This document shows, one piece after another, positions 22,659 to 34,600 of a stretch of 64,000 bases of DNA. Position 1 is the first letter of the stretch, and each line of letters opens with the position of its first letter. Both the position numbers and the translations under genes were made by a program. The stretch is from Pegoplata infirma. Its lineage: Eukaryota; Arthropoda; Insecta; Diptera; Anthomyiidae. The notes beneath the pieces are model-generated. The model was not told the origin of the DNA. It searched no databases and saw only the letters and a program-made list of their open reading frames with translations. The DNA is taken from contig OY992538.1 in NCBI GenBank assembly GCA_963921195.1, forward strand, positions 236,647,462-236,711,461, written 5' to 3'.

Positions 22659-23085
22659 CCCAGCAAAAACTTGCATTACCAAGTAATGAAATGTGTAATG
22701 GGAAATTCAAAAGTTATAACTACTTCTGATTCGAATTACCTTTCCCATTACATTTACAAGCAAATGTGCCAAATGTAATGATTATCAAACCAATATTAAT
22801 AACTAATTACATATATACTTATAGGTAATGAAAAAATTATTAAAAAAAAAATTTTTAAAAAATAAAAAAATATTTAATTTAATTTTATTTTTATTCAAAA
22901 TAATGTACAGTGAGTCAAAAAGTGAAAATCTAGTTCTGAAATTTTTTTATTTTATTATAATGACTTATGTAAGTCATTATTAAAAAATCCTTATTTTACA
23001 TTTCAAAATAATGCTAAAGGTAATTTTCTGTCATTACTAAGTAATTAGAATGGTAATGATGTGTCATTACCAAGTTTTTGCTGGG
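22659..23085. mobile_element. 427-bp CCCAGCAAAAACTT element, nested in a CACAGACT-family copy
   Basis: The ends are CCCAGCAAAAACTTG and CAAGTTTTTGCTGGG, with TT on both sides. Interior GTAATG/CATTAC words as at 1838-2240. It splits a copy of the CACAGACT family (left TTTTAGGAGAAAACATAGCA, right GACACCTGTCATAAGTG to 23167). Confidence 0.8.
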
Positions 23086-23308
23086 TTAGTTTTAACTTAA
23101 CACTTTCCTATGATTCAAGATTGCTTTTTTGACACCTGTCATAAGTGTTGCGTCTGTTTAGTCTTTGATATAGCGGTAAATCAGTGCTGCTTCTGACTCT
23201 ATGAGTATTTAATGGGATATTTTCCCATTAAAATATTTGTCAATTTTTAGTAATGAATTAACGATCGTTTCTGGGATTTTCTAACTTTTCCATCATCAGA
23301 ATTCTTTA

Positions 23309-23536
23309 CACTCAAAATAATTTTACAGTAAAAGATTAAGTAAGTGATTTTGTACCAAAATGTACTAATTATTTACTAATTTTAGTATCTTCAAAGCACT
23401 AAAATTAGTAATTTTTACTGGTTTTCAATAATTTTAGTAAAAAAATTTAGTATTGGTTACCAATTTCTGCACTAGGTCCTTTTGGAATAAAATTTAGTTA
23501 AATTTTTAGTATTGAATACCCCCGTTTTTTTGGGTG
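23309..23536. mobile_element. 228-bp TA-flanked MITE, CACTCAAAATAATTTTACAG end
   Basis: TA at 23307-23308 and 23537-23538; ends CACTCAAAA and TTTTTTTGGGTG. Interior is TACTAAT/TTAGTA-rich. Confidence 0.6.
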
Positions 23537-23538
23537 TA

Positions 23539-24364
23539 GAAAATTTGTGAGAAAATATCCCAATAAAGAAAGTAGAGTTACCATAAGTACTTGTTATGTT
23601 AATTCCTAATGGGGAACATAAAAATGGCCTCGAACTGGAATAATCTCTATTTCATTTGTGTAATTTTTTAAAAATAGTAATAAAATCTTAACGAATCATC
23701 TCATTTTTACACGGGTGTTAAAAATTATACATAAATATTTTAACAATCATTTTTACTTGTACTTTTTTTTAATTTGTTGCTATAGACATTTTGTTAAGAA
23801 GTACAACACGTTAATAATTTTCTGAAAACCACTTTTGTACGAGTGTAACATGAAGTATCTAATCTTTTGTTTAATAAATCGAGAGTTGTCAAATATTTAT
23901 TTTTATTGAAAAATATAATATTTTTTTAATTAAAAAATTGTTGTGTATCGTCAAAATATAAAAAAAAAAACTTTAAAAGGTTTTTAGAGCTGCAAATAGC
24001 AATATGTTTTTTATTTAAGTTTATTCAATTACTCGACAGAATATAAAAACCGTTAGAGGTTTCTTTGTTACTGCACATTAGGATGGGCCGTTTTTCTCTG
24101 ATCGGATACGACTAGCCGGGAAAAGTGACATACCCATACCAAAAACATAATTTTTAAAAGTGCTTTTTTACCACTAGTGCCAGGGCTGGCAAGCAAGACT
24201 CTGAATACCACTATTTTATTATAATTTTGCTTGATAAGCTTATTATGCAGGGTGGGCCACTTTTCTCGGGTATCTGTTTCCAATCAGAGAAGAGTGCAAA
24301 ACTGCACATTGGGCTGAATTTTTTTGTATGATAAGCAGCTTTGCTAAATTGTTTCTTACTTTAG
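23539..24364. other. AT-rich DNA, no gene recognised
   Basis: A short inverted pair around GGATGGGCCGTTTTTCTCTG (24084) and GGTGGGCCACTTTTCTCGG (24251) suggests another small element. No exon seen. Confidence 0.4.
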
Positions 24365-24679
24365 TATACTCAAAAAAAAAAACCTTGTCAAATTACTAAA
24401 AAAAGTTTCGTAATCCCATTTTACCAATATTTGACAGTTTTCCTTGTTTTTTTAACAAATAACACTGTGCTACAGTGAAAAAATACTTCTGATGTGACAT
24501 GGTATAGGTTGTTGGTTTTGTCGAAACCAAATTTTAGAGTTATTGTCAAAAAACGTTTTTTTGGGACTTTGCTCACTAAACCTTGTGTAATTCAGAAATT
24601 TTTTAAGCGATTTTAAATTTTTTAACTGGTTTGGATAGAAGAGGGATAGGGCTTTCCATGTGTGTGAAGTGGTCTACAC

Positions 24680-25191
24680 TAGTGCCTACGGTCAGTACCG
24701 TAGTACCGGGAATACCGGTATTCCCGGTTCTCGGTATTCCCGGGATTAGGTACCGGTTTCCCGGTTATTAATTCATTCCCGGTATTCCCGGGAATACCGG
24801 TATTCCCGGTTCCGGTTCTGACGGTATTCCCGGGACTACCGGTATGTATATTTTGTAATATTTTGCACAATTAAAAATTGTTCTTTGCTTGTACAAAAAA
24901 AAAATACAAAACTTGTGAAAACTAACATTTTCATTTTATTTTTTGAATTTAAGAAAAAATAGTTACATGTTTTTCAAATAATTTTACAAACACAACTAAA
25001 TATTTCTGATATACTGATTAAATAGTGTAATTTAAATACTTTATGGTATAGCAATTTTTTGGTTTTTGAGAACCGGTACCAGGATCAGAACCGGTATTCC
25101 CGGGAATATACCTAGAACCGGGAAACCGGTACCAGAACCGGGAATACCGGTATTCCCGGGAATACCGAGAACCGGGAAATGGGGGGCACTA
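24680..25191. mobile_element. 512-bp hAT-type MITE, 8-bp duplication GTCTACAC
   Basis: The ends are TAGTGCC and GGCACTA, with GTCTACAC at 24672-24679 and 25192-25199. The sub-terminal regions are clusters of GGAATACCGG/CCGGTATTCC words in both orientations, which are GC-rich against the surroundings. Confidence 0.88.
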
Positions 25192-25853
25192 GTCTACACA
25201 TATAAGAAAGATATCTATTGATTTTTTCTATAATATCTATTTTTTTTTGTTATTTTTTGAAAAATTCTCAAATTTATCGATTTTTTTCTCCTATAGTTCG
25301 TTTAACAACCTATATATTTATAAACATATTTTTAAAGAAAATTTAATTCTGAATACAATGAGCTTTATCCTGAAAAAATCAGATAAGAAGTGACAGAGTT
25401 GTGATAATTTTTCTAAAAAAGAAAATTAAGATTTTGCAGGAAATCGCCCTTCAGATAACCCAGGCAAAAAAAAAAAATTATCATAACAGGTCATGTACAA
25501 TATTTTTAAAGGTTTTTGGCGCGCTGAATCCAAATTTAGCCTTTAAATTGTTCTATCGCGTCAGGTTTTTGAGATATTTAACATAAATTGAGATATAAAA
25601 AACTTAATAAGATAGCGCAATTTCAAGGTCAAATTCAAATTCAGAGGGCCAAAAACCTTTAAAATAATGATACGTGACCTCTCAGTATGTTCGTTTATTT
25701 TTTTATTTTTTTTTGTCTGGGTTGTCCGAACGGCAATTTCATGTAAAACATTAATTTTCTTTTTTAGAAAAATTATCACAACTCTGTCAATTGTTATTCG
25801 ATTTTTTCGGCATAAAGCTCATCGTATTCACAATTAAATCTTCTTTAAGAATA

Positions 25854-26363
25854 CACTTAGAAAATTATTGCAGTTACTACATGCTGGTCATTTGTGTAGT
25901 AAGTAGTAATTGTTGTTTTCAACCACAACTTCAGTTGTTTTTGGGTGAAAAATCTCAAACAACTGTTTTTTGTAGTCGTTTTAAAAAATAAATAGAAAAA
26001 TTATTACATTGTAGTAACAGTTGTTTTATGTAGTTGTTTTTAGTCTATACAAAAACTTATAATTTTCTAGAAATTTTTAGAAAAACGGATGTGTTGAACG
26101 AGTTAGAAGTAGCAGGAATTATTTCCAAATAATTTTAACCATTTTTAAGTTCAGAAGAAAATTCAGACAATTTTAGTTACAGTAAAAATAACTGTAATTT
26201 GAAGTAGTTTTTACCGTTTTTTGTAGTTGTTAATTGATAGTTAAAAACAATAACAATTTTTGGTTGATTTTACCGTCAAATGTAGTGGACGCCTAAACAA
26301 CAGCAAATGTAGTAGTTTTAACTGTCTTTTGTAGTGGAATCTACCGTCATAATTTTTTGAGTG
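25854..26363. mobile_element. 510-bp TA-flanked MITE in the fold-back right arm
   Basis: The ends are CACTTAGAAAATTATTG and CATAATTTTTTGAGTG, with TA at 25852-25853 and 26364-26365. The left arm of the fold-back gives the unbroken sequence. Same subfamily as 3744-4314. Confidence 0.85.
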
Positions 26364-26939
26364 TACGTTTATAAATATAAATATTGTTGAACGAACTATA
26401 CACTGAAAAAAATAACTATACGGAAATTAAAGAAACACTGTTATTAATTTAAGTAAACAATTTTTTTTGGAATTTACTACAACTTATCTTAATATAAGGT
26501 GGTTTTACTTAAAACAAAGAAAATAAACTTGAAGATAGTACATGCAAATACTTAAAAAAACACAAAAGTTTTCCTTAATTTGTTTTTTTAAATTAAGTTA
26601 AATATTCTTTACATTTATGGCGAATTGATTGCATTTAAGAAAAAAAGGGTTTATTAAAAAATGTTGTATTACTTAAAAGAAAAAAATTTAAATTGTGAGC
26701 AAAAAAAATAAATAAGTACGTAACTTACTTAAAAATAGTACAGACATTTTCAAGACATTGAATCAAATAAGTACTAATCTTTAATTCCAAAACGCATTTT
26801 CTTCAATTTAATTCATTTTTGTTTTAATTTAAGAAAAAAGTGATCTTTATTTTATTGATTTCATTGACTTTATTTGAATCCATATCTTCATCAGTTTAAG
26901 AAAGAATTTACTTAACGTAAAGAAAAACTGCATTAGGTA

Positions 26940-27320
26940 TTTTGGGGACCCCATCTGGGGGCCCCATCTGGAGACCCCATGAGACCCTAACTTTAAATCC
27001 AAATTTCGATTTTCGCGGAATTTTCAAATGCCTATAACTCTGCAAATATTACAGATACGAAAAAAATTCTAAAGACATTTTTGTAGTCCTTAACTTGTAG
27101 AATATGACCGCCGAAGACCCAAAAGCCCTCCGAGTAATAGTTTTCGAGTCATTTCATGATCAAATTTCTCAAGACCCCATTTCCATATCTCGAAAACTAA
27201 GCAAGATAGAGCGATTCTGACCAAAATTTTGGATCAAAATCATTAGTGACCCTATAATAGTGTATGCTCATACTCATGGGCGGACCCCATATATTGGGGG
27301 CCCGCAGGGTCCTCACATTA
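26940..27320. repeat. Dispersed repeat with GGGGACCCCATCTGG motif
   Basis: Related to 11990-12480. Contains several GACCCCAT words, some palindromic. Likely an older insertion inside the 26401-28436 element. Confidence 0.5.
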
Positions 27321-27529
27321 AAACTCCATACGGTCCACAGAATCCGTAATTTTAAGGAAATTTTTACTTATTTTAAAAAAATATTTTTCCTCTGGATAAA
27401 AACAATTAAACTTATATTAAGTACAATTTTACTTACTTTTAAGATATATTTAAGTAAATGCATTACTATGTTTTTGGAAAAAATATACTTGGAAGAAGAA
27501 TTAATATCTTTGGAGCCCTCGCATACCCT

Positions 27530-28386
27530 CCTTTTTATACCCTACACCACACTGTGGTACAGGGTATAATGAGTTTGTGCTGATGTTTGTAACTACCCGA
27601 AATATTGGTCCTAGACCCACTTTTAAGTATACCGATCGACTTAGAATCACTTTTTGAGTCGATTTAGCGATGTCCGTCCGTCCGTCCGTCTGTCCGTCCG
27701 TCCGTCCGTCCGTCTGTCTGTCCATGTAAACGGTGTAAACACGATACAGGTCGCAATTCTCGATCAATTGACTTGAAATTTAAAACTTAAGCCTCTTTTG
27801 GCCCAAGGACGAAGCCTATTGAAATTGGAAAAAATCGGTCCATATTTAGACCTAGCCCCCATACAAAGGTCCTCTTTAGTTTTGGCTCAAATGACTCTAG
27901 TAGTCGCATTTTAATAGGTATCTTTTCAAAATTTGGCAGGAATTAATGTTTTATACACACAAATCACCATTCCGAATTTTAAAGAAATCGAACCAGTTCT
28001 TCTAGTAGCCCCCATACAAACCACCTTCCCGATTTTCACATAAATCTCTCAATTTTCATGAAAATAGAAAATATTTAATTAAAATTCTGTTTGTGTATGT
28101 TAAACGCGTACTTTAATAACCTTATCAAATCTAATTATCATCGGACCATTTTGGACTTAGGTCCCATGTGGAAATTTCGCCCGATATTCAGTTGAAGCGA
28201 TTTATTGTCAACAAAAAGAAGCCTATTCCACTCAAATTTGATTAGTGATTGCTTTTTACACTATTAAAGATTTGACAAAATATAGATCTAATCAGTCCAT
28301 GTTTGAACTTGGGACCCATGGTCCGGGAAACTCTGGTGTAGGGTATTATATGGTCGGTCTTGACCGACTATAATTTTCTTACTTGT
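27530..28386 (+). mobile_element. (GTCC)n-bearing element of dipteran mini-me type
   Basis: Begins TTTTTATACCCTACACCAC, carries a (GTCC/GTCT)n microsatellite at 27671-27722, a series of CCCATACAAA blocks, and ends TGTAGGGTATTATATGGTCG...CCGACTATAATTTTCTTACTTG. This layout is well known from mini-me and similar non-autonomous repeats of flies; exact family not assigned. Confidence 0.7.
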
Positions 28387-30248
28387 TTTAAATTAATTTC
28401 AACATGCTTTAAAAATGGTAAATTTTTTTTTCAGTGTAGCAGAAAAAAATCGATATAGTAAAGTTACGAAACCTCCTTTTAAGTTTTATCGCGTCAAAAA
28501 ACTGTAAATTTAATTTTTTTTTGGTCAAAAGCTTGTAAAATTACAAAATTATTGGTAAAAAGCTTGTAAAATAACAAGGAATGTTTGTCAAATAAGAGGT
28601 AGCAAAAAAAAAGTTACAAACTTTTCTTGTAATTTTACAAGGTTTTTTTTTTGAGTGTACCATTGTTTTCATTGAGCCCGCACAGTGGGATATAATCAAC
28701 CAATGGTGCCGAAACGAAATAAGTTTCATATAGCAATTATTTTTATCCCAAGCTTTTTTTTTCCTAATTTGATCAGTTTTCTCCTTGAGTACAAATAGCA
28801 ATCATACATATGGGGCATTCCATGTCAAATCGGACACTTTGAAAATTTTTTTTTAGATTTTCCCAATTTGTTTACAGTTTTTAGTAGCCTTCGAAAACTC
28901 CTTCGTGGTAAATTTTTAGATTTTTTTGATGACCCGTTCAAAAGATATCGAATTTTTAAAAATTGGTAGTTTGTTCCTTTACTCAAACTTCTTTTACTCA
29001 TAACTTCTTCAATAATGGACCAAATTTCATTTTTTTCAAAATTTTTGTTTTTTTACGTACTTATAAAAAAAAAATCACCAAAAAATTCTTAAAAGCGCTC
29101 TAGTATGTGATTTTTAAGTTTTAAAATTTAAATCTCATTTTTAAAAATGTTTGTACTCTTCGATTTTTTTGAAATTTTTTTGTGTAAAATTTCTATCGAT
29201 TCTACAAATTTTTTGTCAAGGAGGATCGTGGGATTACGATTGTTACTATTTTTTAAAATTTTTTGAAAAAATTTTATTGACATTTTCCAATCTTAAAATC
29301 ATTTCTACTGCTCCAATGGTGCGTCATAGAGGGGTCGTTTATAAGACCGACCCCCATTAATTTTTACGTCTTAACATTTTTTGGAACAAACTAATACCCT
29401 ATCTCCAATTTCTAAAGGGGCTCCCACACAAAACGACATTTTTTAAAATTTGCTCCAACCGCTCTAACTGCCCTATAGTGCCCTTAGAGCAAAAAAATGT
29501 ATGACCGACCCACAATATTTTTTTAGTCCAAACATTTTCTCTGAACACACCTACCCTCTATCTCTAATTTTTAAGGCGGTCCCCATACAATTTTTTTTAT
29601 TTTTTGTAAATTTGTTTTATTTAATCAGCTTCTACCGGTCCAATGGTGCGTCCGAGAGGGGTCATTAGTGAGACCGACCCCCATTTATTTTACCCTACAA
29701 CATTATCTCCTACGCCCTATCTCCAATTCCTAAGTAGGCTTCCATTCAAAATTACATTTTTATAAAATTTGCTCCAACTGTTATTTGTATGGGAGCCTAC
29801 TTAGGGAGTGGAGATAGGGCGTAGGTATGTTTTAAAAAAATTTTGTAGGGTAAAAATAAATGGGGGTCGATCTCACTAATGACCCCTCTCGGACGCACCA
29901 TTGGAGCGGTAGAAGCTGATTAAATACAAATACAAAACAAATTTACAAAAAATTAAAAAAAAATTGTATGGGGACCGCCTTAACAGTTAAAGATAGAGGG
30001 TAGGTGTGTTCAGAGAAAATGTTTGGACGAAAAAAATATTGTGGGTCGGTCATACATTTTGTTGCTCTAAGGGCAACAAAATGTTGAACGATTACAGTTG
30101 AACGTAATCGTTCAACTGTTGACGAGTGTGGAAGTGTTTTATTTTAACTCCGTGCTATAAATTGAATTACTAAAATTGTTCGTAATAGGTTTGTTCGTAA
30201 TAGGTATTTTTGTGATATTTTCATTACCACATCAAGGAAAATGAAAAT

Positions 30249-31652
30249 ATGGACACAAATGATACCGATTTAGTTCGAGGCTCTGCCTCACCGACTGGTG
30301 CTGGTCCTAGCACTGGTCTTAGGGTTGCGACCTTGAAGTCCGGCCTTGATTCTGGTAGGGGTGCTCAGCCTAATATTGGTGGTAAAAAGAAAAAGAAACT
30401 TAAGCCATCAAAGGTCAGGCACAACCAGAGAAGGCTTTGTTTGAAAATAATTAACAGACTAAGCCAACTCGATGGAACGAAGCTCTCCGAACGTGAGAAG
30501 GCGTCGCTATCATGGGCGAAAGGAGTCATTGAAGAACAGGACAAACTTTCGGCAATGCGCGCATCTGACAAACAGAGCGCTGTTTCAGCCTCGTCATCGA
30601 AGTCTGGTAAAAGGTTGCGCTCGCCCGACGAGAAACCTTTACCTAAAAGATCTAAGGTGACCGGCAACGTCTGGACTCAGTCTTTTAGTGAAGTGGTGAA
30701 AGGTAACTTCGTTAGGGCTGTGATAAACAGGCAAAATGGGGATTGTAGTATTCCAAGGGACAAGTGGAGTTTAGTTGAAACTAAACTAAATGAAATCTAC
30801 TATAGGCTTCTTGAGAGTATGCCTGATTTTCTCCCTACTACTGTCAACGCAGGTTGGTATCAGGGGCGAGTAAAACTCGTTGCTTTTGGAAACGAAAGAT
30901 CCGCAGCCGTGTTTAAGGTTGCCATTAGCCAAGTGGGAGAGTTATGGCCTGGAGCCAGACTGGACGTTGTGGAAAAACATGATATCCCCTCGCAACCCAG
31001 AGCTCATGCATGGATCCCAATGGCTACAAGTGACACTGCGGTGATTCTAAAGATGATAAAAGTCTGCAATCCTGACCTTCCAACTCAGAATTGGCAAATT
31101 GCCAGATTGGGTGAGATGGAGGGCGCTCGTCGTCAAGCAGTGGTCTTGGTTAATGAGGAATCGCTTCCGCTTTTAGCCAGGACTGACGGCATTATTAGAT
31201 TTGGCTTTTTTCATATAAGAGTCAATGTCTACAAGGGCGACCAGAAGCCTATTTTGGAAGCAGACAAGCCAGTGGCAGAGTCGGCTGGGGAGGAGAATCT
31301 GGAAAAGGTTGATATTCAGCTGACCGATTCTAGGCTGATGGGAGATGCATCTGGCATTTTCGAAACCGAATCTGGCAACGAATGCGACCTCTGTGATGGC
31401 ACGGAGGATAAAGCTGATGCCACTATGGGTGACATTCAGGACGAGGCCCATGCAGTGAGGAATTCGGAGAGTTCTGTTGCCTCCGATTCAGAACAGATGG
31501 GACACATATCTGGCTTATTCGAAACCGAATCTGGGGACGAATGCGACCTCTATGATAACACGGAGGATGAAGCCAATAACACGGTGGTGGAAAGGATGGT
31601 GGAAAAAAAGCAAGATGTTGCGGTTCCTACAAATAAACCTCCATCACTGTAA
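30249..31652 (+). CDS. LOA-like retrotransposon ORF1 protein (467 aa)
   Basis: First open frame of a non-LTR retrotransposon. ORF1 proteins of this group are RNA-binding, Gag-like proteins that package the element RNA. The ATG at 30249 follows about 170 bp of leader that includes a short perfect hairpin (30094-30118). The N-terminal 130 residues are basic (KKKKKLKPSK) and helical; the middle 150-340 is globular. The C terminus is acidic and carries an imperfect internal duplication: SGIFETESGNECDL and SGLFETESGDECDL, about 50 residues apart. I do not see a clear CCHC knuckle. The frame is intact and overlaps the probable ORF2 start by 38 nt, typical of two-ORF non-LTR elements. Assignment rests on position next to ORF2, not on recognised ORF1 domains. 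Confidence 0.8.
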   Translation: MDTNDTDLVRGSASPTGAGPSTGLRVATLKSGLDSGRGAQPNIGGKKKKKLKPSKVRHNQRRLCLKIINRLSQLDGTKLSEREKASLSWAKGVIEEQDKLSAMRASDKQSAVSASSSKSGKRLRSPDEKPLPKRSKVTGNVWTQSFSEVVKGNFVRAVINRQNGDCSIPRDKWSLVETKLNEIYYRLLESMPDFLPTTVNAGWYQGRVKLVAFGNERSAAVFKVAISQVGELWPGARLDVVEKHDIPSQPRAHAWIPMATSDTAVILKMIKVCNPDLPTQNWQIARLGEMEGARRQAVVLVNEESLPLLARTDGIIRFGFFHIRVNVYKGDQKPILEADKPVAESAGEENLEKVDIQLTDSRLMGDASGIFETESGNECDLCDGTEDKADATMGDIQDEAHAVRNSESSVASDSEQMGHISGLFETESGDECDLYDNTEDEANNTVVERMVEKKQDVAVPTNKPPSL

Positions 31653-34600
31653 GGCAGCCTCAGCTGCACTATTGCTGCGCCTGACGACAGGAGCAGTTGA
31701 CTTGGTTTTTATCCAAGAGCCCTGGGTGCGGGGTGGCAGGGTTTGCGGATTGAAGACCCCTGGGTTTAAGTTGATGGTTGCCAAAGGTGAGGGCTCACCA
31801 AGAGCCTGCATCTTGGCGAAAAATGGCTTAAATATATTCTTTTTATCAACTTTTAGTGATATGGATGTTACAGCGGCTAGCTTAGAGCTTCATGGGAAAT
31901 CTATTTGGCTCGCCTCTGCGTATTTTCCTAATCCGGGGCCAATACCCCCGGAGAAGGTTGGCGGTCTGATTCGGGAGTCTGAATCTAGGGGACACCAGTT
32001 ACTAGTGTGCTGTGATGCTAATGCACATCATTCGATATGGGGTAGTACAGACACAAATGATAGAGGCGAATCACTTTTGGAGTTTTTGTTAAGCACTAAC
32101 CTGTATATTTGTAACAAGGGTAGTGAACCAACTTTCGTTACAAGTACGCGGCAAGAGGTTCTTGACGTAACACTTGTATCAGATACATTGTCTGATAGAA
32201 TTGATGACTGGAGAGTTTTGGAAGAGCATTCTTTCTCAGATCATCGCTACATTGAGTTTTTACTCAGGGAGCGTGCCCCGGTTGAGACAGTCTCTAGAAA
32301 TCTGAGAAGAACAAACTGGGTGAAATATAGGGAGACTTTTTCTTTGCTTTTGGATGAAGTACCCCTATCTGAACCGCATAGTTTAGCGGAAATTGACTGT
32401 CTGGTTGACCATATAACAGATGTTTGTAATAGGTGCCTGGATGCGTCTTGCCCTTCTGCAAAGCCTAGAGGGAAAAAAAAGCCACCTTGGTGGTCAAATG
32501 AGTTGCAGACGAGCAGAGATTCCTGCAGAAAGCTCTTTAATAAGGCTAAATTTTCAAGAGCGGACGAGGACTGGTCTGCATACAGGCTGCAACTTAAGAG
32601 TTATAAAAAGATGATCAGAAATGCCAAATGTGATTCTTGGAAAAACTTCTGTGGAAACATAGAAGACGTTTCTGAGGCATCCAGGCTGCGCAAGGTTCTG
32701 GCTTCTTCTCCTTGCACCCTAGGATACCTGAAAGATCCTAATGGGGTGTGGTCTTCCTCCAGTGGAGAGTCGCTGGATCTCCTTTTAAACACGCATTTTC
32801 CGGGCAATTCCATGACGCCGTTTCAAGCTTTGGAACGTTCTGACGCCCAAGCATCTGAAATTGCTTCGGAAATAATAAATATGCCAACATTAATCTGGGC
32901 GATAAAAAGCTTCAGGCCCTATAAATCTCCGGGACCTGATGGTATAATCCCGGCTGAGTTGCAGCAAGTGTTGGACTATATAGCCCCGTTGCTGTATAAT
33001 CTATACACAGCATGCATCAACTGGTCGTATATTCCTTTAAAATGGAGGGATACCAGAGTCGTATTTATCCCGAAGGCTGGGAAAAGTTCCCACACAGCTC
33101 CGAAGGATTTCAGACCAATTAGTCTGTCTTCTTTTTTGTTAAAGACAATGGAACGAATGATAGACTCATATTTGCGTAGAGTGATTGACCCGAGGTTGCT
33201 TTCGACAAAGCAACATGCATACAGCAAGGGACGATCAACGGAAACAGCTCTTCATGAGCTCGTTGGTACCATCGAGAGATCGCTTTCGGTAAAGGAGTAC
33301 ACTATGGTGGCCTTTCTTGATATTGAGGGGGCTTTTAATAATGTCATTCCAGAATCGATAATATTGGCATTGTCTGGTCTGGGAGTAAAGCGTGAAATCG
33401 TTTTAATGGTGGAAAACCTACTTGCCAATAGACGTATAACGTCTGAATTGGGAGCGTCCGTCATATCTCGATTTGTCAATAGGGGCACACCACAAGGAGG
33501 TGTTCTTTCGCCGCTTCTTTGGAACCTGGCAATTAATGCTACTATCTCTAGAAGCACGTGGTTGTCATGTTATCGCATATGCTGACGATGTTGCGATAGC
33601 GGTAAAGGGGAAGCATCTGCCAACATTGCGGGACATTCTTCAGGGTTCTCTGAAAGATCTGTCTAAATGGGCAAGAGACTGTGGCCTAGGAGTTAATCCT
33701 AGTAAAACAGAGCTTGTTTTGTTTACAAGGAAAAATAAGATTCCTGCTTTTGATCCTATTTCTCTGGACGGTACTGAAATCACCTTCTCAGATGGAGCCA
33801 AGTATCTTGGAGTATTTCTAGATAGGAAGCTGAATTTCAGGCGTAATATTGAGGAACGGGTGAGAAAAGCAACGATTGCTTTGTATTCCTGTAAAAGGGC
33901 AATTGGAAAACGATGGGGTTTTAGCCCTCAAGTCGTTCATTGGATCTATACAGCAGTGGTGCGTCCAATTTTGCTGTATGGAATCATTGTCTGGTGGCCT
34001 GCTTTGGAAACAAAAGCGAACTTTGTCTTTATCACGAAGGTACAGAGAATGGCGTCAATGTGCATCACTGGTGCTCTTCGTACTACTCCTACGGCTGCAT
34101 TAGAAATCCTCCTTCACCTGATACCCTTGGACATATTGGGTAGGCAGTATGCGGCTGCATCGGCAATTCGACTTAATAGCACGCTGCAATGGAGGAGCAG
34201 TGATTGTGGCCATAGCGCAATCTTGAAAAAGATAACAATACCACAAAATGTGGACTGTGCTCCCTCTTTGAGCCTCTTTGAGCGCCACTTTACCACTATG
34301 ATACCATCCAGGGAGTCATGGATGGGGGATACTCCGGGTAGTGGAGCTACCATAAATTTTTACACAGATGGATCGAGGCTGCACGAACAAGTGGGCTTTG
34401 GAGTCTATTCGGAAGAGCTTGGGTTGAGCCTGGCTCGTAGATTGCCAGATCATTGCAGTGTTTACCAGGCAGAGATGCTGGCAATAAAAGAAGTGGCTGA
34501 CTGGTTGAGCTGCAATGTCTTGTCTACAACCGCAGTCAACATCTATACTGACAGTCAAGCCGCGGTCAAGTCCCTGGATTCAATGTTTCTGAAAACAAGA

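Larger units (their letters stand above)
26401..28436. mobile_element. 2.0-kb TA-flanked element, CACTGAAAAAAAT ends
   Basis: The ends are CACTGAAAAAAAT and ATTTTTTTTTCAGTG, with TA at 26399-26400 and 28437-28438. Interior TTAAGTAAA/TTTACTTAA words. It contains a dispersed repeat (26940-27320) and a GTCC-type element (27530-28386). No transposase. Confidence 0.8.
24367..28657. mobile_element. Fold-back element carrying several insertions
   Basis: Outer ends of about 45 bp are inverted (ACTCAAAAAAAAAAACCTTG against its partner at 28620-28657) with TA beside each. The core pairs tightly: 25230-25590 with 25595-25851, then 26366-26398 and 28439-28460 once two insertions are removed (25854-26363 and 26401-28436). 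The left arm carries the MITE at 24680-25191. Core pairing is seen directly; that the outer ends belong to the same element is inference. No transposase. Confidence 0.65.
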
